Shown: one piece after another, positions 20,149-29,817 of the stretch
How positions within the stretch are numbered: position 1 is the first letter of the stretch
Layout of the letters: every line of letters begins with the position of its first letter
NCBI GenBank assembly: GCA_030760725.1
Contig: JASWHV010000011.1
Location: 80,143,765 to 80,207,764 of the forward strand
Direction of reading: 5' to 3'
DNA from: Neostapfia colusana
Taxonomy: Eukaryota; Streptophyta; Magnoliopsida; Poales; Poaceae
Length of the DNA stretch: 64,000 nucleotides
Translations under genes and position numbers: made by a program
The notes under the pieces: model-generated
Seen by the model: only the letters and a program-made list of their open reading frames with translations
Databases searched by the model: none
What the model was told of the DNA's origin: nothing

Positions 20149-21657
20149 TCACTCATCGCTGCCTCCTCCGTCAGTCTCAGTCTGATTTTCATCTTCACTG
20201 ACTTCGGCATCCACGGGAGCAGGATCTTCCTCTGAGTCCTCGGAGACGGGCGGTGATCCAACGGGCTCAATCTCAAGCTTTGCACAGATAGATTTGATAT
20301 TTGCATTGACGTATTGTTGATGTTTCTTCCTTGCAAGCTTTTCCTTGCGCTGCCTGTCTTCGATCTTACGGCAGCAGGCAAAGATGTAGGAGAGCATCTT
20401 GAGGATGCCGCTGGATGATTCTTGGGCAGGTGGAGATCCAGGAGGAGCAGCTGCAGATCTAGTGTCATCATGAGCTTGCTTTGATCTCCTCTCCACTGGT
20501 GGAGAGGACGGGGCAGTTGGAGCCGGAGGGAGAGTGTACTCGGTGGGTTTTTGCGGCTTCAACCCCGTATGCTTGACATCCTTGACAAACTCGAGTCCCG
20601 TCACTTTCTCAATCATGTACATGATATACGGTGCGTATCCACAGGACCTATTGGGGGTAATTGAGATGTTCACAATGTCGTTGTAGGTATACTCAAAGAC
20701 ATTGAATGGTCTCCTCCCACTAATGACCTTCATGAGAGTCCTCAAGGTCCCTTGTATAGTTCCTGCATCTCCATCCTTCGGAGCTATAGTCTTTCTCAAG
20801 ACTCTATTTAGGACCACAAAGAAGGGCTTTAGATATTTGATGGTGGGAGGAACATATGGCATCCTTGTGTCATAGAGAAATTCAAGTTCCTCCTTCTCCA
20901 GGGGTTTCAGATTATGAATGACCAGTTCATGATCCAAAGTGTGTTGGAGGTGAAGAATCCTAGCAAATTCATCATACGTGACACTATACCTTGAACCATG
21001 AGTCATCCAAGTAAGACTGTCTCCATCATCACGAGCAAAGTAGAGAGTGGAGTAAAACTGGGTGATGATTTCATTGTTTCAGTCATACTCAAAGGATAGC
21101 AAGTCCGTCAGACCGTGCCTCTCTAACGCCTCCACCATCTCACGGAAGGCAGGATACCTCTTTGACTTCAGGTATTCAACATTTAGCCATTGACTTTCTA
21201 CTACAGGATTTTTCATCTTCATGTACACATGCTCGTAGTAATCTGCATGGAAGTTGCTCCAGAACCTTGGATCAGAACACTGTTTAGGTCGGTCATACAC
21301 TTAAATCTTCCTGAAATTATCAGCTAGCTCACTTCCTTTTCCAGTGAAATCCTCACTTGAAGGCTGCCTTTTGCGGTGAATAGGGTTTTTCATCTTCAAG
21401 GGCCCAAGGGGACCACTAGCAAGGCCCTTCCCTTTATTGAGAATTCTTTTTGGCCCTGACGAGCCCTCAACAGCATCTTTCCTTAGAGGCCTTTTGCCAA
21501 TGACTTTCCTCTTCTTTGGTTGATTGTCGTCGGAGGGTGGAGAGTGGACATTGACACCATGTCTCTTCTTCATAACTCTCTCCTTGGTCCTCCTCACTTT
21601 CTCGAGTTGAACGTCTTCATCAATGTGAAAGGAGCTGTCATCTGAGCCTGAAGACAT
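20149..21657 (-). pseudogene. Element E additional ORF (plant mobile-element domain), two in-frame stops
   Basis: One reading frame of about 500 codons lies between pol and the 3-prime LTR. The first ATG is at 21657-21655 (MSSGSDDSSFHIDEDV). The N-terminal 120 residues are basic and Ser-rich, with KKRK- and KRPLRK-type stretches that could be nuclear localisation signals. The middle carries a domain common in grass retroelement proteins (blocks FWSNFHADYYEHVY, NNEIITQFYSTLYF and YSVTYDEFARILHLQ). The C-terminus is acidic. I see no signal peptide or membrane segment, so it does not look like an envelope protein. Two stops interrupt it: TAA at 21301-21303 and TGA at 21079-21081, the latter where related proteins appear to have Trp. 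Its function is unknown. Confidence 0.8.
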
Positions 21658-21678
21658 GATGCCTGATAAGGAGTTCAA

Positions 21679-22541
21679 GGATTAGATGCAAATGGACTCA
21701 TTATCGACTTCAAATGGGAACATAGGGGTTCAACTGTTAGAGACCGGACTTGTCCGGTTTCAGAGAGCGGACTTGTCCGGTGGACCGGACTTGTCCGCCT
21801 CTGTGCGCCGGACTAGTCTGGCCTGGCATAAGAACCCTAATGTTTCATTTGAATCAAATCTCCTATCTAACGGCATAAGGGTAGGAACATGGTAGGAATA
21901 CATCTATTGAGGCAATGTACATCCTTTTGAAATCAAAGAAAACTAGCTAGAACTAGAGAAGTTGAGATTTTGGTTTAAAAGGGGAAATTTACCAATATTT
22001 GAAGATTCACGTCGAAGAAGTGGAAATCAGTCCGGATGAGTCCGGAGGAGGGGGACCACTCGTCAAGGGGAGTCTTTTTCGCGGAGAAAAACTCGATTTT
22101 GAGGGTTCAACCAGAAAATCACTTTGGGGGCTAGGGTTTGGAGGAGGAGAGGGAGAGCAAGCCTAATGAGGAGTGAGGGAGAGATCTGGGCCGGCCAAGT
22201 GCTTCTATATACGACTGACCGGACTAGTTCGGTCATGGTGGAGGACTAGTCCGGTGTCCCTGAATTAACCTAACTGTGGTCTATCCGGACTAGTCCGGTT
22301 GGAAATCGGACTAGTCCGTTTCCAACAGACTTGATACATATATAGATAATTAATAGTGATCCAAGGACAATAATTTTGCAAGTAGTCTTGGTGATTACGA
22401 CCAGTAGGCAATCAGCAATCAAACAATGGTCATAATCCACAAGATTTCTTCATTAAAATAGTTTTCTGAGTGAAAAAGGAGAAGAGGAGCATTTTGATAA
22501 TACAAAGGAACATTTTGAGTTGCAACCAGGTATGCAATGTT
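21679..22541 (-). promoter_or_regulatory. Candidate internal promoter and leader of the element E additional ORF
   Basis: This noncoding stretch between pol and the additional ORF has, in minus-strand order, several promoter-like parts. Palindromes of the U3 type lie at about 22320-22218 (four copies in two pairs). A TATA-like GTATATAGAAG follows at plus 22203-22213. A CT-rich leader with CTCTCCCTC and an AAACCCTAG telo-box comes next (about 22120-22190). A possible splice donor GGTAAAT lies near 21990, and a second palindrome cluster at 21821-21743 precedes the ATG. The arrangement resembles a plant Pol II promoter; transcription is inferred, not shown. Confidence 0.6.
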
Positions 22542-25500
22542 TCAAGCCACATTTTGAGAGTCAAGAATGTTTAGCTCATTTCTTAGTTCACAGAACCTTT
22601 TCTCATCTAAGGGTTTGGTAAAAATATCCGCAAGTTGTTTCTCAGTCCTAACATGTGAAATAGCAATGTCACCTTTTAACGAATGATCTCTAAGAAAGTG
22701 ATGACGGATATCTATGTGTTTAGTTCTTGAGTGCTCTACATGGTTGTGTGCAATCTTTATAGCACTTTCATTATCGCATAGAAGCGGGATATGACTTAGA
22801 TTGTAGCCGTAGTCCCTAAGAGTTTGTCGCATCCAAAGTAGTTGCGCACAGCAACTACCGGCTGCAACATACTCCGCTTCCGCTGTGGAAAGAGCAATGA
22901 AGTTTTGCTTTTTAGATGACCAAGAAACTAGGGACCTACCAAGAAATTGACAAGTCCCTGACGTGCGCTTTCTATCGACTTTGCATCCTGCATAGTCGGC
23001 GTCGGAATACCATATCAAGTTAAACTTGGATCCTTTGGGATACCAAAGGCCCAAGTTGGGTGTGTGCACAAGGTACCTTAGGATTCTTTTTACAGCAATT
23101 AAGTGACACTCTTTAGGTGCGGCTTGAAACCTTGCACACATGCAAACACTAAGCATAATATCTAGCCTAGATGCACATAAATAAAGTAAGGAGCCAATCA
23201 TGGACCGATATACCTTTTGGTCCACATTTGGACCGTCTTCATTGAGGTCGAGATGTCCGTTGATGGCCATGGGTGTATTGATGGGCTTGGCTTTGTCCAT
23301 ATTGAATTTCTTGAGAATGTCTTGTGTATATTTAGTTTGGCTTATAAATGTACCTTCTCTCAGTTGCTTCACTTGAAATCCCAAGAAGAACTTCAATTCA
23401 CCCATCATTGACATCTCGAACCTGTCTGTCATTATTTTGCTAAATTCTTCACAGAAGGACTTGTTAGTGGATCCAAAGATAATGTCATCAACATAAATTT
23501 GACATATGAATAAATGATCATCAAAATGTTTAGTAAAGAGTGTATAGTCAGCTTTACCAATTTTGAATCCATTTTGAGTCAGAAAGTTTCTAAGGCACTC
23601 ATACCAGGCTCGAGGAGCCTGTTTGAGGCCATAGAGAGCCTTACGCAGTTTATAGACATGGTTGGGATACTCCTGATCTTCGAACCCCGGTGGCTGCTCC
23701 ACATAGACTTCCTCCTTTATCGGACCATTGAGGAAGGCACTCTTGACGTCCATTTGATACAACTTAAAATTATGGTGAGTAGCATATGCCAATAAAATGC
23801 GAATGGACTCAAGTCTAGCTACAGGAGCGAAAGTTTCATCGAAGTCCAAACCTTCTACCTGAGAATAACCTTTGGCCACCAACCTCGCTTTATTTCTTGT
23901 CACTACTCCATGTTCATATTGCTTGTTCCGAAAGACCCATTTGGTTCCAACGATGTTCGCCCTTGGTCTTTCCACCAGCTCCCACACTTCATTTCTTTTG
24001 AAGTTGTTCAGCTCCTCTTGCATCGCAATCAACCAGTCTGGATCCCTTAAGGCTTCTTCTACCCTGTATGGCTCCAGAAAAGACACAAAAGAATAATGTT
24101 CACAAAAAATTGCAATTTGAGATCTAGTAGTTACTCCCTTAGCAATATCTCCAATGATATTGTTGACAGGATGGTCTCTTTGCACACACTGATGTACTCT
24201 TGGGTGTGGAATTTGTATAGTTGCTTGTTCTTCATTGTCTTCATGTGTCATGTCTCCCCCTAGATCATTGCTTCCATGATCATCTTGATTTTCTTGATCT
24301 TCCTCAACCTGATCTTGTGCAGGAGCTCCCCCTTGATCATTGCTTCCTTGTTGAAATTCATCTTGTGTCTCCTCTCGGGGTAGGATATCACCAAGTGCCA
24401 TTTTCTTCAGCGCTTCACATGGGGCTTCCTCCTTATCTAGCATAGACTTATCGACTTGCTCCACTTGTGAGCCGTTAGTTTCATCAAACACTACGTCACG
24501 TGCTACTTCAACAAGGCCGGACACCTTGTTGAAGACACGATAGGCGTAGGCATTCGATTCATATCCGAGCAAGAATCCTTCCTCGGACTTCGAGGCGAAC
24601 TTCGAGGCCCTTGGTTTCTTGTTCAGGATAAAACATTTGCAACCAAAAACTTTGAAATAAGAAACATTAGGCTTTTTACCCGTGAGTAGCTCATATGGAG
24701 TTTTCTTCAGTAGTCGATGAAGGTACAACCGATTTGTGGCATGACAAGCGGTGTTCACCGCTTCTGCCCAAAATCGGTCTGACGTCTTGTATTCATCCAA
24801 CATTGTTCTCGCCATTTCGATTAATGTTATGTTCTTCCTTTCGGCCACCCCGTTCTGTTGAGGAGAGTAGGGTGCCGAGAATTCATGCTTTATACCTTCT
24901 TCATTGAGATATTCTTCAACTTGGGTGTTCTTGAATTCTGTCCCATTGTCACTTCTGATATTCTTTACGGTTGATGAGAATTCATTCTGCGCTCTTTTCA
25001 AGAACTGCTTGAGGATTCCCTGAGTTTCTGATTTATCATACAAGAAAAATACCCAGGTAAATCTTGAAAAATCATCAACAATTACTAAACCGTATTTGTT
25101 ACCGCCGATGCTGATGTACGCAATTGGACCAAAGAGATCCATGTGGAGAAGTTCCAGCGGTCTAGTGGTGGTCATCACATTCTTGGCGGGGTGTGGTGCT
25201 CCAACCTGTTTTCCTGCTTGACAAGCGCTGCACGGCCTGTCTTTTTCAAAAACCACATCCTTAAGACCACAGATGAGACCACCTTTTAGAAGTTTCTGTA
25301 GATTTCTCATTCCAACATGGGCTAGTCGTCTATGCCACAGCCATCCCATGTTGGTCTTTGCAACCAAGCAAGTGTTGAGTTTGGCTTTATCTTTGTTGAA
25401 GTCAACAAGATAAAGCTTTCCTTTCAACAATCCCTTGAATGCAATCGAGCCATCGCTTCTTCTAAAGACGGTCACACCCTTATTAGTGAATAAACAGTTG

Positions 25501-25766
25501 TAACCTTTGTCGCATAGTTGAGATATTGATAAAAGATTATAATCTAGAGAGTCTACGTGTAAAACATTAGATAAGGTGTGTTGAGAGGATATTTCAATGT
25601 TACCACTACCAAGGACCTTTCCTTGGCTGTTGTCTCCAAAGTATATACCTTCACTTGGATCCTTGTTGCACTCGTATTCCACAAACATACCTCTCTCTCC
25701 GGTCATATGATTTGTGCATCCGCTATCTAGCACCCACTTAGATCCGCCGGAGGAGTAAGCCTGCAA
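22542..25766 (-). CDS. Element E Pol polyprotein: protease, integrase, RT, RNase H
   Basis: About 1074 codons without interruption. In order: protease (WVLDSGCTNHMTG, residues 11-23); HHCC finger (WHRRLAHVG and CSACQAGKQ); integrase core with LHMDLFGP, IRSDNGTEF and NGVAERKN (D, D, E); an acidic Gln-rich linker; RT with GTKWVFRNKQ, ARLVAKGYSQ, YQMDVKSAFLNG and catalytic YVDD at 23484-23495; and RNase H with YSDADYAGC, STAEAEYVAAG, LLCDNESAI and HSRTKHIDIRHHF. All key residues seen are present. The frame is shifted by one base from gag and has no ATG near its start, so a +1 shift or spliced or alternative initiation is implied. It carries out proteolytic maturation, reverse transcription and integration. 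Confidence 0.94.
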   Translation of the reverse strand: MQAYSSGGSKWVLDSGCTNHMTGERGMFVEYECNKDPSEGIYFGDNSQGKVLGSGNIEISSQHTLSNVLHVDSLDYNLLSISQLCDKGYNCLFTNKGVTVFRRSDGSIAFKGLLKGKLYLVDFNKDKAKLNTCLVAKTNMGWLWHRRLAHVGMRNLQKLLKGGLICGLKDVVFEKDRPCSACQAGKQVGAPHPAKNVMTTTRPLELLHMDLFGPIAYISIGGNKYGLVIVDDFSRFTWVFFLYDKSETQGILKQFLKRAQNEFSSTVKNIRSDNGTEFKNTQVEEYLNEEGIKHEFSAPYSPQQNGVAERKNITLIEMARTMLDEYKTSDRFWAEAVNTACHATNRLYLHRLLKKTPYELLTGKKPNVSYFKVFGCKCFILNKKPRASKFASKSEEGFLLGYESNAYAYRVFNKVSGLVEVARDVVFDETNGSQVEQVDKSMLDKEEAPCEALKKMALGDILPREETQDEFQQGSNDQGGAPAQDQVEEDQENQDDHGSNDLGGDMTHEDNEEQATIQIPHPRVHQCVQRDHPVNNIIGDIAKGVTTRSQIAIFCEHYSFVSFLEPYRVEEALRDPDWLIAMQEELNNFKRNEVWELVERPRANIVGTKWVFRNKQYEHGVVTRNKARLVAKGYSQVEGLDFDETFAPVARLESIRILLAYATHHNFKLYQMDVKSAFLNGPIKEEVYVEQPPGFEDQEYPNHVYKLRKALYGLKQAPRAWYECLRNFLTQNGFKIGKADYTLFTKHFDDHLFICQIYVDDIIFGSTNKSFCEEFSKIMTDRFEMSMMGELKFFLGFQVKQLREGTFISQTKYTQDILKKFNMDKAKPINTPMAINGHLDLNEDGPNVDQKVYRSMIGSLLYLCASRLDIMLSVCMCARFQAAPKECHLIAVKRILRYLVHTPNLGLWYPKGSKFNLIWYSDADYAGCKVDRKRTSGTCQFLGRSLVSWSSKKQNFIALSTAEAEYVAAGSCCAQLLWMRQTLRDYGYNLSHIPLLCDNESAIKIAHNHVEHSRTKHIDIRHHFLRDHSLKGDIAISHVRTEKQLADIFTKPLDEKRFCELRNELNILDSQNVA

Positions 25767-25773
25767 AATAGAA

Positions 25774-28044
25774 TTATTTCTGGGTTTTAGGTACCCAAGC
25801 TTGCTTGGGTCCTCTCAGGTTAGTCACAAGAGTCTTGGGCACCCACACACAAGTTTTTAAGTTCTTGTGGCGTGGCCCTGTATATTTAGCAATGACTTTT
25901 CCATACTTGTTTTTCATGAGAACATAAGAAGTATCAAACATATGGAACAGTGTTTGTAGCTCAGATTCATGGGATTTTTCTTTAACAAAAATGATTCTAT
26001 TCTTAGCATGATTAGAAGTAGACATGTGTTTGTTCCTGTCAAAGCCAAGACCATCTTTGACATTGGGAGGTCTAGTGATCATATATGCACTTCGTGCATA
26101 TTTGATCTTCTCCTTATCAAAGATGCCGTTTTGAGAAGAATGCATGTCATGAGAGGTTGAAGCATTAGAAATTACATTTTTCTTACTAGAGCAAGTGCAG
26201 GTTCTTATTTTTGTCGAACTCATGTCTTTGGAGGAAGAGCTTTTGGAGGAAGAGGAGTCACTTTGTTTGAGCGACTCAACTTGCACCTCAAGGATTTTGT
26301 TAACTTTTGACAAGTTAGCAAGTTCTTCCTTGATTGCAATGTGCGAGTCTTCTAACTTTGAGTAAGTTTCCTTACTCAAGGCTAGCTCTAACTCAAGTGA
26401 CTCATTCTTCTCTCTTTCAAGCTCAAGAAGCTTTTCAACTTCTTGATATCTCTTCCTCTCACGGATGAGCATATCTTCTTGTCGGTTGACAAGTTCCTCC
26501 TTTTCAAAGATTTCGTTTGACAACATTTCCATTTTCTTTAAAGCAATTTTACTTAGCCCTCTAAACAATTCTTCATTATCACTAGAGCTATCAAAGTTAT
26601 CAATGGAGGAATTTAGCACAGGAGGAGTAAGTCGAACCTTTTTCTTGCTTTCCTTGGCCATAAGACAAGTGTGGTTGTTCATGTCCCGTCCTCCCATGTT
26701 CGGAACGAGTGTGGCTCTCATAGTTGGTTTCTTGACTGTGATAGTGGCCATCTCTTCTTCTTCATCGGAGGAGGATTCGTCGTTTGAGTCCCACTCCTTT
26801 CCAATGTGAGCTTGATGGGCTGGTCTTCTTTTTCTGAAATTTTTCTTTTCTTGAGATCTTGTTTCCTTCTTCTTTTTCTTTTCTTCATAAGTACAGTCCA
26901 CCATGAAGTGACCATACTCTCCGCAGTTGTAGCAAGTGTGTCGAGCCTTGGATTTTCCTTTATCCATGCTTTTGCCTTCATGTGAATTGTTGCCGTGTCT
27001 TCCCTTCATCATGCGTTTGAACTTTTTGATGAAGAGTACCATTTCTTCGTCATCAAGATCGGTGCTCTCGTCGCTTGTATCTCCATCGTCTTGGTCTTCA
27101 CGAGTTTCTTTGAGTTTGGGTCTGCACGTTGCTTTGAGAGCAACTTCTTTCTCTTTAGAAGAGGTGAGCTCGGCTAAGTCTTTGACGTATTGAGCTTCTT
27201 TCTCCATCATTTCATGATTTATGATCTTTCCCAATAACTCATCAGGAGTCATTTTGTGAAACCCGGGGCTTTCTCTAATCATTGAGCAAAGTGTGACGTT
27301 TCTTGGCATGAAGGCTCTTATCATCCTTTTGACCACCTCGTGATCAGTCCATTTCTTACTTCCATAGGCACGAATTTTGTTGATGAGTGCCTTCATTCGA
27401 TTGTACATGTCTTGAGGTGATTCGCCTTCTTCAATAGCAAATCTCCCCAATTCTCCTTCTAGCATCTCAATTTTGGCTTCACGTACAGATCTATTTCCTT
27501 CATGAGCAGTTTTGAGTGTATCCCAGATTTCTTTTGCACTTTCTAGTCCATCGATCTTGGTGAATTCCTCTCTGCTCAGTGACGATGTGATTACTGCAAC
27601 GGCTTGTGCATTCCTGTGAATCTCTTGTTCTTGTTCCGGAGTGAGTTCTTCATCCGTGTCTGGGATATCTATTCCTGTGTAGACAATATGCCAAAGGCTG
27701 GGGTTCAAGGATATTAGATGCATTTTCATGTTGTACTTCCACATGGTGTAGTCGCTTCCGTCAAACTGAGGGGGCCTTCCCATGGGAATAGAGAGATAAT
27801 GATTATTTGAATTGAGACGGTTGTAGTTGTAAGGATACCGGGAGTAGTCGTGATGACCACTCCCCATAGTCTTTTCTTCCTCTTTTCCCTTTTGTGCCAT
27901 TAATTTCTTTTTCAGTAATGCCTTTAGCTGTCTCACTTCATCATCGTCATGTGGACTTTCTTTTAGCACATCGAAGGCTTTGGCTTCTTGCTCCTCATCG
28001 TTGTTGTTCGTCTTCGGGATATCGTTGTTTTTCTCAGAAGCCAT
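25774..28044 (-). CDS. Element E Gag polyprotein
   Basis: 756 codons from MASEKNNDIPKTNNND, ending in WVPKTQK at a TAA just before the protease. Residues 90-330 form the copia Gag core (PPQFDGSDYTMWKYNM, EIWDTLKTAHEG and GESPQDMYNRMKALI). One intact CCHC zinc knuckle, CYNCGEYGHFMVDC, lies near residue 372. It is followed by a Lys-rich stretch, a Ser/Glu-rich stretch and a coiled coil (residues about 505-600, heptad-like Leu and Glu). Its length and coiled coil match Sirevirus-like Gag. It would assemble the particle and bind genomic RNA. The frame is open throughout. Confidence 0.94.
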   Translation of the reverse strand: MASEKNNDIPKTNNNDEEQEAKAFDVLKESPHDDDEVRQLKALLKKKLMAQKGKEEEKTMGSGHHDYSRYPYNYNRLNSNNHYLSIPMGRPPQFDGSDYTMWKYNMKMHLISLNPSLWHIVYTGIDIPDTDEELTPEQEQEIHRNAQAVAVITSSLSREEFTKIDGLESAKEIWDTLKTAHEGNRSVREAKIEMLEGELGRFAIEEGESPQDMYNRMKALINKIRAYGSKKWTDHEVVKRMIRAFMPRNVTLCSMIRESPGFHKMTPDELLGKIINHEMMEKEAQYVKDLAELTSSKEKEVALKATCRPKLKETREDQDDGDTSDESTDLDDEEMVLFIKKFKRMMKGRHGNNSHEGKSMDKGKSKARHTCYNCGEYGHFMVDCTYEEKKKKKETRSQEKKNFRKRRPAHQAHIGKEWDSNDESSSDEEEEMATITVKKPTMRATLVPNMGGRDMNNHTCLMAKESKKKVRLTPPVLNSSIDNFDSSSDNEELFRGLSKIALKKMEMLSNEIFEKEELVNRQEDMLIRERKRYQEVEKLLELEREKNESLELELALSKETYSKLEDSHIAIKEELANLSKVNKILEVQVESLKQSDSSSSKSSSSKDMSSTKIRTCTCSSKKNVISNASTSHDMHSSQNGIFDKEKIKYARSAYMITRPPNVKDGLGFDRNKHMSTSNHAKNRIIFVKEKSHESELQTLFHMFDTSYVLMKNKYGKVIAKYTGPRHKNLKTCVWVPKTLVTNLRGPKQAWVPKTQK

Positions 28045-28080
28045 TGATCTCTCCGAGATGTGAGTCTCGTTGGTGGAGAA

Positions 28081-28098
28081 CTTGGCTCTGATACCAAT
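28081..28098 (-). promoter_or_regulatory. Element E primer binding site (initiator Met tRNA)
   Basis: The minus strand reads ATTGGTATCAGAGCCAAG immediately after the 5-prime LTR end at 28099, as in element D. Confidence 0.93.
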
Positions 28099-29514
28099 TG
28101 AATGTGGCCTAGAGGGGGGGGGGTAAATAGGCCTTTAAAGGATTCCTGCACACTTAGTAAAGTTATCAGAAACTTGACTGACCGGACTAGTCCGGTTGTG
28201 TGGGCGGACTAGTCCGGTGTGCTGAAATACTTGAGTTAATTAAGTGTGTCTCACAAATTTAATCTTTTAGCAGCGGAATGAGAACAAAAGTTTTAATAAA
28301 TTAAATTTATTGTATGGATGCACGTGCAAACTTATAGGGAACTCAAAACGATTACTAGCAAACTAGTAATCTAATGTATCAAAATGTAAAACAAATGAGA
28401 GACAGGAGACATGAGTTTTTACCGAGGTTCGATCTCACCAAGAGATCTACGTCCTCGTTGAGGAAACTCACACAGAGCCGGGTTCCCAATCCTTTCCCTC
28501 TTCAAGTCACCACAAAGGCCGACTTGACTCCACTATCACGGGTAATCGCCGAGTTTGTGGGGCAAACTCACACGTTGAGGGCTCCCACAAGAATTACAGA
28601 GAAGGTGATCAAATACACTCAAAAAGATTACAATGCAGAATATGAGTGTAGAGAAATCAAACCCCAAGAGCTCACAACGAAGAAACGACGATCTCCCAAT
28701 CCCAAATCCAAGTATTTGATTGATCTTCACCTTTTTGCACCTTAGGTGTATGGGGAGATGTGTTTTTGGGCTCTTGGGACAGGTGGCGGCGCTAGGGTTC
28801 GAGTTTTTGACAATATGTGTCGTGTTCTTCTTTAGAAACAACGAAGGACCTCTTTTTATAGGGTTTCCAAAGAAGTTACCGTTGTTAAACCTACTACCGG
28901 ACTAGTCCGGTATATGATCGGACTTGTCCGGTCTACTTCTAGTGGGTTAACCGGACTTGTCCGGTCCACAAACCGGACTTGTCCGGTGCTATGTGAAATG
29001 GGGTTCCAGAAACTTCAGCGGACTAGTCCTGTTGCTTGGATGGACTAGTCCGCAGTCCTCTAAAGAAGACAACAGAGACATGACCGGACTAGTCCGGTCC
29101 AAAACCAGACTTGTCCGGTTGAGTTCCAGTAAGCTGACCGGACTAGTCCGGTTCACAAGGCGGACTAGTCCGGTGCACTATGTCTGCGTCTTCCAGAAAG
29201 TTAAACGGACTAGTCCGGTCCATGAACGGACTAGTCCGGTTTTCAGTGGATTTTAGTTGATTATTAGCCCTTACCCTTACGCAAAGTCATGAGCTCTTGG
29301 GATGTGTCTCTCACACACACCCTATACATTTATATCTACTTTGCTCTTCTAAATTCCACTAAAGTCTTCCTTTTCGGGCACCACTCTATTTTTCATCTTT
29401 TTTGTGCACACCTAGCTAGTTCACTTAGTTTGTCTTGCAATCATTTCGTTAGGATTTCAGATGCTTGTCATCAATTAGCCAAGACCCACAAGGGATTTCC
29501 TAGATGCACTTTCA
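28099..29514 (-). repeat. Element E 5-prime LTR
   Basis: Nearly identical to 18316-19728. The TATA box on the minus strand is at plus 28852-28861, and a matching U3 palindrome array runs from about 28896 to 29240. A few copies differ in the central dinucleotide from the other LTR (TA versus TT). Confidence 0.94.
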
Positions 29515-29519
29515 GGTTC

Positions 29520-29767
29520 GCCTTTTACACACTCTCACGCAGGGTTTGCTCCTGAGCACCAAGCAATACAACGAGCATCTCTACTCACCGTGGACGTAGG
29601 GTTTTACGCTCCGGCGGCCCGAACCACGTAAAAATCTCTGTGTCAAGCTTCTCCCTCCATCGTCCCTAACGCGTGAGCTCTCCGTGAGTGACTAGCCCCT
29701 CCGAAAAAGAACCTCCGTGGGCTGCCCAGAGCAGGCCCAGGGGAAGTGTCGGCAACACACTTTGACA
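29520..29767 (+). repeat. LTR of C1, third segment (U5 end)
   Basis: It resumes after element E and ends CACACTTTGACA, matching 51312-51323 of the next family C LTR. Together with the two earlier pieces this makes one LTR of about 1.2 kb. Confidence 0.92.
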
Positions 29768-29790
29768 TTTGGCGCGCCAGGTAGGGGGCT
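29768..29790 (+). promoter_or_regulatory. C1 probable primer binding site
   Basis: TTTGGCGCGCCAGGTAGGGG directly follows the LTR. The same motif follows the LTRs at 51324 (plus) and 60341 (minus). It is a recurrent post-LTR motif in grass gypsy elements; I did not identify the tRNA. Confidence 0.75.
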
Positions 29791-29817
29791 TTTCCCTTGC
29801 GCGACGAGCTTCCGCCG

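Larger units (their letters stand above)
18316..29514 (-). mobile_element. Element E: complete, nearly intact Sirevirus-like copia retrotransposon with an additional ORF
   Basis: LTRs at 18316-19728 and 28099-29514 (1413 and 1416 bp) are almost identical. A perfect 5-bp duplication, GGTTC, flanks the element at 18311-18315 and 29515-29519. On the minus strand the order is 5-prime LTR, primer site, gag (756 aa), pol (about 1074 aa), a noncoding stretch with palindromes, an additional ORF, polypurine tract, 3-prime LTR. Gag and pol are open throughout; only the additional ORF has stops. The few LTR differences and open pol suggest a young insertion. The LTRs hold a distinctive array of 16-bp palindromes. 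Confidence 0.96.

Noticed and set aside
20149..21657. Envelope gene of element E
   Set aside because: No signal peptide, membrane segment or furin-type site is visible; the domain is soluble and matches proteins common in grass retroelements.
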